5,991 bases of DNA, from assembly GCA_015660155.1 (NCBI GenBank), contig DQLO01000064.1:1-5991 (forward strand). Reading direction: 5' to 3'. A program made the position numbers and the translations under genes. The DNA is from Verrucomicrobiota bacterium (GTDB lineage: Bacteria > Verrucomicrobiota > Verrucomicrobiia > Limisphaerales > UBA1100). The notes beneath the pieces are model-generated. The model did no database searches, had not been told where the DNA came from, and saw only the letters and a list, made by a program, of their open reading frames with translations. Below are positions 1 through 5,861 of this stretch, piece after piece. Within the stretch, counting starts at the first letter, position 1. Each line of letters begins with the position of its first letter.

Positions 1-1
1 C

Positions 2-64
2 GCCGACCTCCTCCGCAAACACGGCGGCAAGACGGGTGAAGAATTGAAAGCTGAAGGGAAATGA
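2..64 (+). CDS. C-terminal end of an ankyrin-repeat-like protein (5'-truncated by window edge)
   Basis: Reading from base 2 gives 20 codons and a TGA stop: ADLLRKHGGK followed by [10 protein letters not shown]. The phrase 'ADLLRKHGGKTGEELK' fits the last helix and end of ankyrin-repeat proteins that are common in Verrucomicrobia; such repeats mediate protein-protein contacts. Only the tail is visible, so repeat number, localisation and partners cannot be judged. The stop overlaps the ATG of the next gene as ATGA, so the two are probably translationally coupled. The ELKAEGK ending recurs at the end of the next, unrelated gene and again near 5533-5556. The ankyrin assignment rests on family resemblance of about 10 residues; the reading frame is supported by the shared tail. 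Confidence 0.65.
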   Translation, partial: ADLLRKHGGKTGEELKAEGK

Positions 65-94
65 AACACCTCCTAATCACAACAATCGCAGCCG
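33..94 (+). repeat. Junction repeat, copy A (gene-end plus gene-start module)
   Basis: This 62-bp stretch matches 5525-5586 at 58 positions with no gaps. Its first half encodes the tail EELKAEGK and stop of the upstream gene; its second half starts at the overlapping ATGA and encodes [11 protein letters not shown], the signal-peptide start of the next gene. It carries a GAAGGG purine run directly before the ATG. Similarity to copy C fades after base 94, inside the signal peptide. No inverted symmetry is visible in it. Confidence 0.85.
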
Positions 95-1029
95 TTGCGC
101 TGGTGGGATGTCAAGTTAGCCAATATTTTTCGACTACGGGGTCTCAGATGGAAAAAAGTGGAGTTTTTTCAAAAACTTCAATTCACCAAAGAAATGTAGA
201 TACACAAAAGAAAACCCAAATACGATTTGCCACTTACAATGTTCTATTTGGTTTATGGGCACAACCTGAATCAATAGGGCAAATGTTCAAACCATATAAC
301 TTGGATGTTATTTGCTTCAACGAAGTGCCTGATGGCGACTGGACAGCCCGTGTTGGTCGCGTATTAGGTATGCATCATGTCCATGTGGGCAAAGTTTCCT
401 CTGCCAATCACAAGAATAAATACAAGTCGATTTTATGTCGGTTTCCACTATTTGATAAGGGGGAAGTTGAAATAAACGCCAAAGGATGGAAACCCGCATC
501 TCTAGTATCAGCAAAAACTAACATAAAGGGCGTACCGCTAATGCTTTACTCAACCCACATACCTGGCCAGCCAGAGGTTCAGAAATCTGCAGCAGTTTAT
601 ATTGCAGAAAACGTGATCAGAGGTTCTATGCATGATAACCTGATCATTCTGGGAGATCTAAATAATCAATTGGACAAAGGAGCCTTGAAATCAATTAAAA
701 CAGTTGGGATGAAATCCATATGGAAGGAACTTGCGATTGATACGGCAAAGATCAGCACCCATAAGCATATTGAGACTGGGAATGAATCAGGAGTGATTGA
801 TCACATTTTCTTTAGGAGTAGGACTTTTGCCGTAGAAGTCACAAACGGGGGAATAATTGATAGCGCATATAATAATCCAGAAGAGGAAATTCAAATGACT
901 CGTTACAAAACAGAGTGGTTGAAATATGGCAAACCTCTCTCAGATCATCGCCCCATCTGGGCCGAATTCATTTTTGAATCCCGACTAATATCAAAAAGTG
1001 ATGCGGAATTGAAGGCTGAAGGGAAATGA
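61..1029 (+). CDS. Lipoprotein of the endonuclease/exonuclease/phosphatase (EEP) superfamily
   Basis: The 322-residue product starts with a lipoprotein signal peptide ([11 protein letters not shown], lipobox LVGC, lipidated Cys17), so it should be exported and membrane anchored. Residues about 54-305 form an EEP fold, a metal-dependent phosphodiesterase domain shared by DNase I-like nucleases, sphingomyelinases and phosphatases. The active-site set is complete: Asn60 (TYN), Glu88 (FNEV), His166 (STH), Asp199/Asn201 (GDLN), Asp247-His248 (DHIF), and Asp295-His296 (SDHRP). It is therefore probably active, but the substrate cannot be told from sequence. The ATG overlaps the preceding stop (ATGA), and its own stop overlaps the next start, so coupling is likely both ways. 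The body is clearly more AT-rich than the 1.4-5.4 kb genes, yet both ends match sequences attached to unrelated genes here. That suggests an acquired body between resident ends. Confidence 0.88.
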   Translation: MKHLLITTIAAVALVGCQVSQYFSTTGSQMEKSGVFSKTSIHQRNVDTQKKTQIRFATYNVLFGLWAQPESIGQMFKPYNLDVICFNEVPDGDWTARVGRVLGMHHVHVGKVSSANHKNKYKSILCRFPLFDKGEVEINAKGWKPASLVSAKTNIKGVPLMLYSTHIPGQPEVQKSAAVYIAENVIRGSMHDNLIILGDLNNQLDKGALKSIKTVGMKSIWKELAIDTAKISTHKHIETGNESGVIDHIFFRSRTFAVEVTNGGIIDSAYNNPEEEIQMTRYKTEWLKYGKPLSDHRPIWAEFIFESRLISKSDAELKAEGK

Positions 1030-1031
1030 AA
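1006..1031 (+). repeat. Junction repeat, copy B (short copy)
   Basis: This 26-bp stretch matches bases 41-66 of copy A at 25 positions. It covers the ELKAEGK tail, the stop of the EEP gene and the overlapping ATGA start of the pilin-like gene. The one difference (AAG for AAA, Lys) is silent. Unlike copies A and C, similarity ends right after ATGAAA, because the next gene begins with a pilin leader instead of MKHxLITTIAA. Confidence 0.75.
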
Positions 1032-1241
1032 ACAAAGCCTAGCCGGGGGTTTACTCTTATTGAGCTGTTGGTGGTGACTGCCATCATCGCCATTCTTGCG
1101 GCTTTACTGCTGCCAGCCCTGGCCAATGCAAAGGAACGAGCCAAGCGGACAGGGTGTCTATCATTTGCCGAGCATCTCGTCAGCCAGCATCCGCTTGAGC
1201 CGGGCGTTCTCTCGCCTACTTGCGGAATCTTTGCGAACTGA
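1026..1241 (+). CDS. Truncated pseudopilin-like protein, prepilin leader only
   Basis: The ORF starts at an ATG overlapping the EEP stop and begins with a type IV prepilin leader: a short basic stretch, then [11 protein letters not shown] with Gly8/Phe9 as the expected prepilin peptidase site and Glu13 at mature position 5. A hydrophobic helix and [14 protein letters not shown] follow, as in the many pseudopilin-like proteins of Verrucomicrobia. In that family the helix leads into a C-terminal globular domain of roughly 150-250 residues. Here homology stops at about Ser46 (base 1163). The last 25 residues look unrelated and are read antisense through an apparent transposase fragment. The gene is probably non-functional, though a helix-only peptide could still be made. 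A sequenced relative would show whether the break is old. Confidence 0.8.
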   Translation: MKTKPSRGFTLIELLVVTAIIAILAALLLPALANAKERAKRTGCLSFAEHLVSQHPLEPGVLSPTCGIFAN

Positions 1242-1247
1242 ACTCGT
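1161..1247 (-). pseudogene. Remnant of an IS3-type transposase OrfA (C-terminal part)
   Basis: The minus strand reads 28 codons and a stop. The end, [18 protein letters not shown], resembles the leucine-zipper-like segment (RENxRLKxLLA) near the C-terminus of IS3-family OrfA proteins. Nothing upstream on that strand looks like the expected helix-turn-helix, no OrfB (DDE integrase) is present, and no IS ends were found. The fragment abuts the exact point where pilin homology fails, which fits an old insertion followed by deletion. The match is short and the call rests on this motif alone; it could be a coincidental charged helix. Confidence 0.45.
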
Positions 1248-1391
1248 GCAATTTAGTTTAACGGTTTCACACTCCTCGGATTGCTGATCGCGTATGGCCG
1301 CCCTGGCGACAGGTCCGCATCGGATGAGTTCCGTTTTTTGGCGTTGCGTGAACTCGGCGAGGCTTTAGCATACACGTGTTCCGCTGACCGC

Positions 1392-4028
1392 ATGATGTGC
1401 TTCTTTTTGACAGCTTTGTTACTTGGCGTCTCGCTGGAGTTCCAGTCAAATGCCGTTTCCGGGGCAGCGTCCGGACAAGTGAACGTTGCGGCGAAAGATC
1501 ACTGGTCATTCCAAGCGCCAACGGCTCCGGTGATTCCGAATGTCAAAAACAGAGCCTGGCCAAGGACGGACATCGATCGCTTCCTCTTGGCCAAGTTGGA
1601 GGCCAGCGACCTGCAACCGCTTGGCCGTGCAAACAAACTCACGCTGATTCGGCGCGCTACCTACGATCTCACCGGCCTCCCGCCAACGCCCGGGGAAATC
1701 GACGCATTTCTGAACGACAACTCGCCGCAGGCGTTTGCCGCAGTGGTCAACCGGTTGTTGGCTTCGCCGCGTTACGGCGAGCGCTGGGGGCGGCATTGGC
1801 TCGATGTCGTGCGGTATGCGGACACCGCCGGCGAGACGGCAGACTTCCCAGTCGACGAGGCTTGGCGCTATCGCAACTATGTCATCGACGCCTTCAACAG
1901 GGACACGCCGTTCGACCAGTTCATCCGCGAGCAACTCGCCGGTGACATTTTGGCTAGAGCCGATGAATCGATCTCGCCGGATCGATACGCGGAGTTGATC
2001 ACCGCGACGGGCTACCTCGCCATCTCGCGGCGGCACGGATTCGACGCCCGCAAGGATCACTACCTGACAATCGAGGACACCATCGACACGCTCGGCAAAT
2101 CGTTCCTTGGCCTGACTATCGCCTGTGCGCGTTGCCACGATCACAAATACGATCCCATCTCCGCCAGGGACTACTACGGCCTGTATGGCATCTTTGCCAG
2201 CACACGCTACTCCTTTCCCGGCTCGGAGAGCAGTGGGCAGGCCACCGATATGGTGCCGTTGACCAACTCCATGGAACTCCTAGGGCGGGTCGAGGTTTGG
2301 AACAAAAAGAAGACTGAACTGGAGAAGCAGATTGGAGAGGCAAAAAAACAACTCGCCGGCGCATCGGGTGATTTCAAGAAACTCGCCAGCCAGCCGGGCA
2401 CACCGCTTGACCAAGGGCAGATCGACGCCGGCTCTGAGCAGCCGTTTACCGCTGACGAAGTGACTGTGAAGCGCGGTGACATGTTGCAACTTATCATCGA
2501 TCCACGCGACGGGGATTACGGCTCGGACACGACAATCATCGAGTGGGAGTTGAGCGAACTTGGCGGTGAAGGCCGCCGATGGAATGTGACCGGGGATGTC
2601 GTCGATGATTTTCTTGTCGGTAACCCCCATCCCGACAAGCTGGGAAACCGTTACACGTGGGCGTTTCTCGACGCGCGCAAGCCTAGCCAACTGCTCAAAG
2701 AGCCGGTGACGGACAACGAGGGACGGAAAGGCAATCATGTGTGGCGCGTCAATCCGCTGCCGTCGGTGTTCGTCAACGCCAATGAGACGCCTTTAAAGGC
2801 ATGGACCACACTGCCGCCGCGCACGTTGTTCGTGCACCCGGCTTCCGATGGGCCGGTTGGCATCGGCTGGACCAGCCCGATCGACGGCAACGTCAAAATC
2901 AGGGGACTCGTGAAGGACGGCCACCCTGGCGGAAACGGTGTCGCGTGGCATTTGGTGCAGTTGACCGGCGACTTTCTCACCGCCCTGGCCAAGCCGGGGG
3001 AGACGATGCAAACCCTGCAGGTCTCGGAGAAAAAATTGGCTGCGTTGATGGAAAACCAGGTGAAGATCGCCCACGCTTACGGCGCGGTTGAGGACAGAAT
3101 CATCAACGAAAAACTGCACAAACGCGGCGACCCGAAAATGGCCGGCGACGAAGTGCCCCGAAAAAACATCGACCTACTCGGTGGCCAAAAAGTGACAGAA
3201 GGCAGCGGGCGTTTGCAGTTGGCCAACTGGATCGCCAACACCGCCAACCCGCTGACCTCCCGCGTGATTGTCAACCGGATTTGGCTGCATCACTTTGGCC
3301 GCGGCCTGGTTTTGACCCCCAACAACTTTGGTATCCAGAGCCAGGCGCCGACGCATCCAGGGCTGCTCGACTGGCTAGCGGTGACGTTTGTGCAGAGCGG
3401 TTGGTCGATCAAGGGCTTACACCGGCTGATCATGAACTCAGCGTCATATCAGACGGCGGTGGCCGCCGGGCCGGAGCAAACACTCTACGGCTCGTTCAGG
3501 CCTCGCCGCCTCAGTGCCGAGGAATTGCGCGACACGCTGCTCGCGCTTGGCCAGGCGCTCGACTGCTCCACGCCGGCTGGACATCCATTCCCGGAAAAAC
3601 GGCAGTTCACCCAGCACACGCCATTTCGCGCGAACTACGAGAACAAGCATCGAAGCGTTTTTTTGATGACTCAACGGATTCAGCGCAGGCCGCTTATGGC
3701 GCTCTTCGACGGCGCCGACTCCAACGCCAGCACCGGCCAGCGGCGGCTCAGCAACGTGCCAGCGCAGGCGTTGTATTTCATGAACAACGAATTAATGCAC
3801 GCGCAGGCCGCCGCCTTGGCTAAGCGCTTGGCCAAGCTGTCGCCCAACTCAGCAAAGCGCATCCAGCGGGCGCATCTCCTAGCCTTGGGCCGGCCAGTGA
3901 CCGAGCGAGAGGTTGCCGATGCCGCCAAATTTATCACCGAGTACTCGGCCGTCGCCGATGAGGCCAAGGCGTGGGCCACATGGTGCCGCGTGCTGCTGAG
4001 CAGCAACGAGTTCCTCTATGTAAACTAA
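1392..4028 (+). CDS. Secreted DUF1549/DUF1553 protein (PSCyt2 and PSD1 domains)
   Basis: Starting at ATG 1392 gives 878 residues with a signal peptide (MMCFFLTALLLGVSL, cleavage probably near VSGA-AS). The frame stays open back to a TTG at 1281, but those 37 residues look non-coding, so the internal ATG is preferred; ATG 1395 is equally possible. Residues about 58-270 are a DUF1549 domain (RTDIDRFLLAKLE, LTGLPPTP, RYGERWGRHWLD, RYAD). It includes CARCH (Cys245, Cys248, His249), a CxxCH pattern that could bind haem. A short coiled coil (about 299-327) and a beta-rich insert (about 350-523, with HPASDGPVGIGWTSP) follow. DUF1553 spans about 597-866 (ANPLTSRVIVNRIW, HHFGRGLV, THPGLLDWLA) and ends in the usual SSNEFLYVN. 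The separate N-terminal cytochrome c domain (PSCyt1) seen in many relatives is absent. It is one base from the DUF1501 gene, so co-transcribed. Function is not established; a role in polysaccharide use in PVC bacteria is inferred from family context. No strong Shine-Dalgarno precedes it. Confidence 0.9.
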   Translation: MMCFFLTALLLGVSLEFQSNAVSGAASGQVNVAAKDHWSFQAPTAPVIPNVKNRAWPRTDIDRFLLAKLEASDLQPLGRANKLTLIRRATYDLTGLPPTPGEIDAFLNDNSPQAFAAVVNRLLASPRYGERWGRHWLDVVRYADTAGETADFPVDEAWRYRNYVIDAFNRDTPFDQFIREQLAGDILARADESISPDRYAELITATGYLAISRRHGFDARKDHYLTIEDTIDTLGKSFLGLTIACARCHDHKYDPISARDYYGLYGIFASTRYSFPGSESSGQATDMVPLTNSMELLGRVEVWNKKKTELEKQIGEAKKQLAGASGDFKKLASQPGTPLDQGQIDAGSEQPFTADEVTVKRGDMLQLIIDPRDGDYGSDTTIIEWELSELGGEGRRWNVTGDVVDDFLVGNPHPDKLGNRYTWAFLDARKPSQLLKEPVTDNEGRKGNHVWRVNPLPSVFVNANETPLKAWTTLPPRTLFVHPASDGPVGIGWTSPIDGNVKIRGLVKDGHPGGNGVAWHLVQLTGDFLTALAKPGETMQTLQVSEKKLAALMENQVKIAHAYGAVEDRIINEKLHKRGDPKMAGDEVPRKNIDLLGGQKVTEGSGRLQLANWIANTANPLTSRVIVNRIWLHHFGRGLVLTPNNFGIQSQAPTHPGLLDWLAVTFVQSGWSIKGLHRLIMNSASYQTAVAAGPEQTLYGSFRPRRLSAEELRDTLLALGQALDCSTPAGHPFPEKRQFTQHTPFRANYENKHRSVFLMTQRIQRRPLMALFDGADSNASTGQRRLSNVPAQALYFMNNELMHAQAAALAKRLAKLSPNSAKRIQRAHLLALGRPVTEREVADAAKFITEYSAVADEAKAWATWCRVLLSSNEFLYVN

Positions 4029-4029
4029 C

Positions 4030-5433
4030 ATGGCCGTCTTCCGATACGATCCCAACAGGCGCCATTTTCTCCGTTCAATGGTGGCCGGATCGGTGTTGAT
4101 GCCGGGTATCGTGTCAGAGCTGATGGGAAAGGAAGTCTCAAACCCATTGGCGCCGCGGCGAGCGCATTTCGCACCCAAAGCCAAGCGGGTTATTTTCATG
4201 AACATGAGCGGCGGGGTGTCGCACGTGGACACGTTCGACCACAAGCCGCAACTCTACAGGGATCACGGCAGGGAGATCGATAAAAGCGATCATCCGGAGA
4301 TCCAAAACCGGCCTGGCTATGAAAAGATTTTTCTCAAAAAACCGCAGTGGAAATTCAAGCCACACAGCCAATGCGGCAAGGAGGTGAGCGAGCTGTTTCC
4401 GGAGGTGGCTAGGAGCGTGGATGATGTTTGTTTCATCAGCAGCATGCACACCGGTCACTCGAATCATTACAACGCCACGCTAGGCATGCACACCGGTTCG
4501 TTCACCGTCACGCGCCCGAGCATCGGTGCCTGGGTGAGTTACGGCTTGGGCACGGTGAACCAGAATCTGCCTTCGTTCGTGGTGATCGCGCCGCAGTCGC
4601 CCTACGCCGGAGGGCAGGTCTGGGGCTCGGACCTTTTGCCCGGAGCACATCAGGGCACCCGTGTGGTGCCCGGGGCGACCCCGGTGCCGAACATCACACC
4701 GCTCGTCGCCCGCAACCTGCAGGAGTTCGAGCTGGCGGAACTGCGCAAACGCAATCAACGCCACCTTGATTCGCAGCAATCGAACACCGAACTGGCAACT
4801 CGGATGCGGGCTTTTGAAACGGCGTTCGGGATGCAGATGGCGGTGCCCGAAACGTTCAATTTAGGACAGGAGAGCGACGCAACGCACAAACTCTACGGGC
4901 TGGAACGAGGCCAGACCAACGGCTTTGGCTGGCAATGCCTTGCCGCGCGCCGCATGGCCGAGCGCGGCGTTCGGTTTGTCGAACTGATCCACACCGGCTC
5001 CTCCGGCAACTGGGATTCTCATGGCGACATGATGGATCACGCCCGCTTAGCCAGGCAGGTGGATCGCCCCATCCACGGACTACTAACCGACCTCAAGCTG
5101 CGTGGAATGCTCGATGATACGCTGGTCGTGTGGACCACGGAATTCGGACGCACCCCGTTCAACAACTCCGCCGATGCCAAGGGACGCGAGCATCACAACT
5201 GGGCGTTCACGACCTTCCTCGCTGGTGCCGGGGTGAGGGGCGGCCATACGCACGGCGCGACGGATGAGCACGGTCTGCGCTCCGTCGTCGATCCGGTGCA
5301 CACACACGATTTTCACGCCACGATCCTGCATCTGCTCGGCCTCAACCACCAGCGTTTGACTTATTTTCATGACGGCCGGGACTTCCGCCTGACAGACGTG
5401 GCTGGCAGCGTGGTGCAGGGCATTCTTGCCTGA
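4030..5433 (+). CDS. DUF1501 protein, Tat-exported, sulfatase/alkaline-phosphatase-like fold
   Basis: This 467-residue protein starts one base after the DUF1549/DUF1553 stop. Arg10-Arg11 in RRHFLR followed by a hydrophobic stretch (about 16-32) is a twin-arginine signal, implying export of a folded protein. The rest is a full-length DUF1501 domain, distantly related to alkaline phosphatase/sulfatase superfamily proteins. Landmarks are MSGGVSHVDTFD (59-70), SSMHTGHSNHYNATLGMHTG (137-156), RPSIGAWVSYGLG (162-174), NWDSHGD (327-333), TTEFGRTPF (369-377), GREHHNWAF (385-393) and DFHATILHLLGL (427-438). The many conserved His/Asp residues suggest metal binding. DUF1501 and DUF1549/DUF1553 genes occur as adjacent pairs throughout Planctomycetes and Verrucomicrobia, so the two products probably work together in the periplasm; the reaction is unknown. 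The gene looks intact, and its base use matches its partner, not the AT-rich EEP gene. Confidence 0.92.
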   Translation: MAVFRYDPNRRHFLRSMVAGSVLMPGIVSELMGKEVSNPLAPRRAHFAPKAKRVIFMNMSGGVSHVDTFDHKPQLYRDHGREIDKSDHPEIQNRPGYEKIFLKKPQWKFKPHSQCGKEVSELFPEVARSVDDVCFISSMHTGHSNHYNATLGMHTGSFTVTRPSIGAWVSYGLGTVNQNLPSFVVIAPQSPYAGGQVWGSDLLPGAHQGTRVVPGATPVPNITPLVARNLQEFELAELRKRNQRHLDSQQSNTELATRMRAFETAFGMQMAVPETFNLGQESDATHKLYGLERGQTNGFGWQCLAARRMAERGVRFVELIHTGSSGNWDSHGDMMDHARLARQVDRPIHGLLTDLKLRGMLDDTLVVWTTEFGRTPFNNSADAKGREHHNWAFTTFLAGAGVRGGHTHGATDEHGLRSVVDPVHTHDFHATILHLLGLNHQRLTYFHDGRDFRLTDVAGSVVQGILA

Positions 5434-5442
5434 CCGCAAACT

Positions 5443-5446
5443 AGGA
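5443..5446 (+). promoter_or_regulatory. Shine-Dalgarno AGGA for the dehydrogenase start
   Basis: AGGA sits seven bases before ATG 5454, a good distance for ribosome binding. It supports this ATG as the genuine start of the now broken third gene of the operon. Confidence 0.5.
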
Positions 5447-5453
5447 CAAAAAA

Positions 5454-5531
5454 ATGTCAAAGGTCATTGTAACAGATTATACGTTCCCAAGCCTTGAGAT
5501 TGAGCAGCGTGTACTCGAACCAAGCGGGTGA
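5454..5531 (+). pseudogene. 5' fragment of a D-isomer-specific 2-hydroxyacid dehydrogenase (CtBP-like), cut at the junction repeat
   Basis: ATG 5454 opens a 25-codon frame, MSKVIVTDYTFPSLEIEQR then VLEPSG, and hits TGA at 5529. The opening VIVTDYTFPSLEIE closely resembles the N-terminus of bacterial CtBP-like/phosphoglycerate dehydrogenase-like NAD-dependent 2-hydroxyacid dehydrogenases, normally about 320 residues; 'LEPSG' would usually continue with an Ala-Glu-Leu-type strand. The gene has a good ribosome site and lies 20 bases after the DUF1501 stop, so it was probably the third gene of that operon. The break falls at base 5525-5528, exactly where repeat copy C begins, and the stop is made by the first bases of the repeat. 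No NAD-binding or catalytic part remains, so the product must be inactive. The rest of the gene is not in this window. Confidence 0.72.
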
Positions 5532-5586
5532 AGAGTTGAAAGCCGAAGGGAAATGAAACACATACTAATCACAACAATCGCAGCCG
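5525..5586 (+). repeat. Junction repeat, copy C (gene-end plus gene-start module)
   Basis: It matches copy A (33-94) at 58 of 62 positions. It encodes EELKAEGK and a TGA in one frame (5530-5556), then ATGA and MKHILITTIAA of the next gene. Here the tail is not attached in frame to a recognisable protein: the preceding dehydrogenase enters in another frame, and the tail frame runs back only to a TAA at 5470 through unrelated residues. The copy therefore looks transplanted or left behind, not evolved as part of the gene before it. Confidence 0.85.
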
Positions 5587-5819
5587 GTTGCCTCGTTGCT
5601 GACATAACCGCCGAGTCATCAACAGCCACTGTGGCAAAAATCATGCAGAGAGTCAGTCGGCACTCGTTTCATCCACTGCGTAATGGATTTACCCACGACC
5701 GCACCCTGAAGGAGAACGGAGTTGTGGATCTCAAAGATCAGGATTGGCAAGTTCGGACACTGGCGGTGCGGAGAGGGCCGGTGATGAGCGAAACCGCAGT
5801 TGGTCTTTGCGGGCTCTAG
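5553..5819 (+). CDS. Short secreted protein with a HEAT-like segment, probably a truncated gene
   Basis: This 88-residue ORF begins with the same leader as the EEP lipoprotein (MKHILITTIAA). One extra G after base 5586 relative to copy A changes what follows: the lipobox is lost, and a plain signal peptidase site near ITA-ES (after Ala20) is possible instead. Residues about 58-73 (VVDLKDQDWQVRTLAVR) look like the start of a HEAT repeat (LKDxDxxVRxxAVR), as in verrucomicrobial HEAT-repeat proteins. After Arg73 the similarity ends, and RGPVMSETAVGLCGL to the TAG looks random. A normal HEAT protein would carry several repeats, so this is likely a remnant, with a second breakpoint near 5772. Start choice follows the GAAGGG run and the ATGA overlap in the repeat. 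Function unknown; expression uncertain. Confidence 0.55.
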   Translation: MKHILITTIAAGCLVADITAESSTATVAKIMQRVSRHSFHPLRNGFTHDRTLKENGVVDLKDQDWQVRTLAVRRGPVMSETAVGLCGL

Positions 5820-5848
5820 AGCGCCCCTAGGACAGGCGACTGACTTGC

Positions 5849-5855
5849 GGGAGGG
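5849..5855 (+). promoter_or_regulatory. Strong Shine-Dalgarno GGGAGGG
   Basis: A GGGAGGG run lies six bases before ATG 5862. It is the best ribosome-binding match in the window and is the main reason to believe the short frame that follows. Confidence 0.5.
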
Positions 5856-5861
5856 TAAAAA

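Noticed and set aside
33..94. Integron attC-type site at the junction repeat
   Set aside because: The repeat lies across coding ends, shows no imperfect palindrome or paired core boxes, and no integrase is in the window. The cassette idea is kept, but not as a classical integron.
1344..1371. Possible promoter, TTGCGT then TAGCAT with 16-bp spacing, ahead of the DUF1549 gene
   Set aside because: Only partial matches to a sigma-70 pattern, and promoter rules for this phylum are uncertain; it could easily be chance.
1281..1391. Upstream extension of the DUF1549 ORF from TTG 1281
   Set aside because: The 37 extra residues show no family similarity and would put the obvious signal peptide (MMCFFLTALLLG) inside the protein; the ATG at 1392 or 1395 is the better start.
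1506..2144. Long antisense ORFs over the DUF1549 and DUF1501 genes (for example 1506-2144 and 5083-5460, minus strand)
   Set aside because: They are the opposite-strand shadows expected over GC-rich genes, with low-complexity Arg-rich products and no recognisable domains.
5434..5552. Terminator after the DUF1501 gene
   Set aside because: No GC-rich hairpin with a T tract is present; the space is filled by the dehydrogenase start and the junction repeat.
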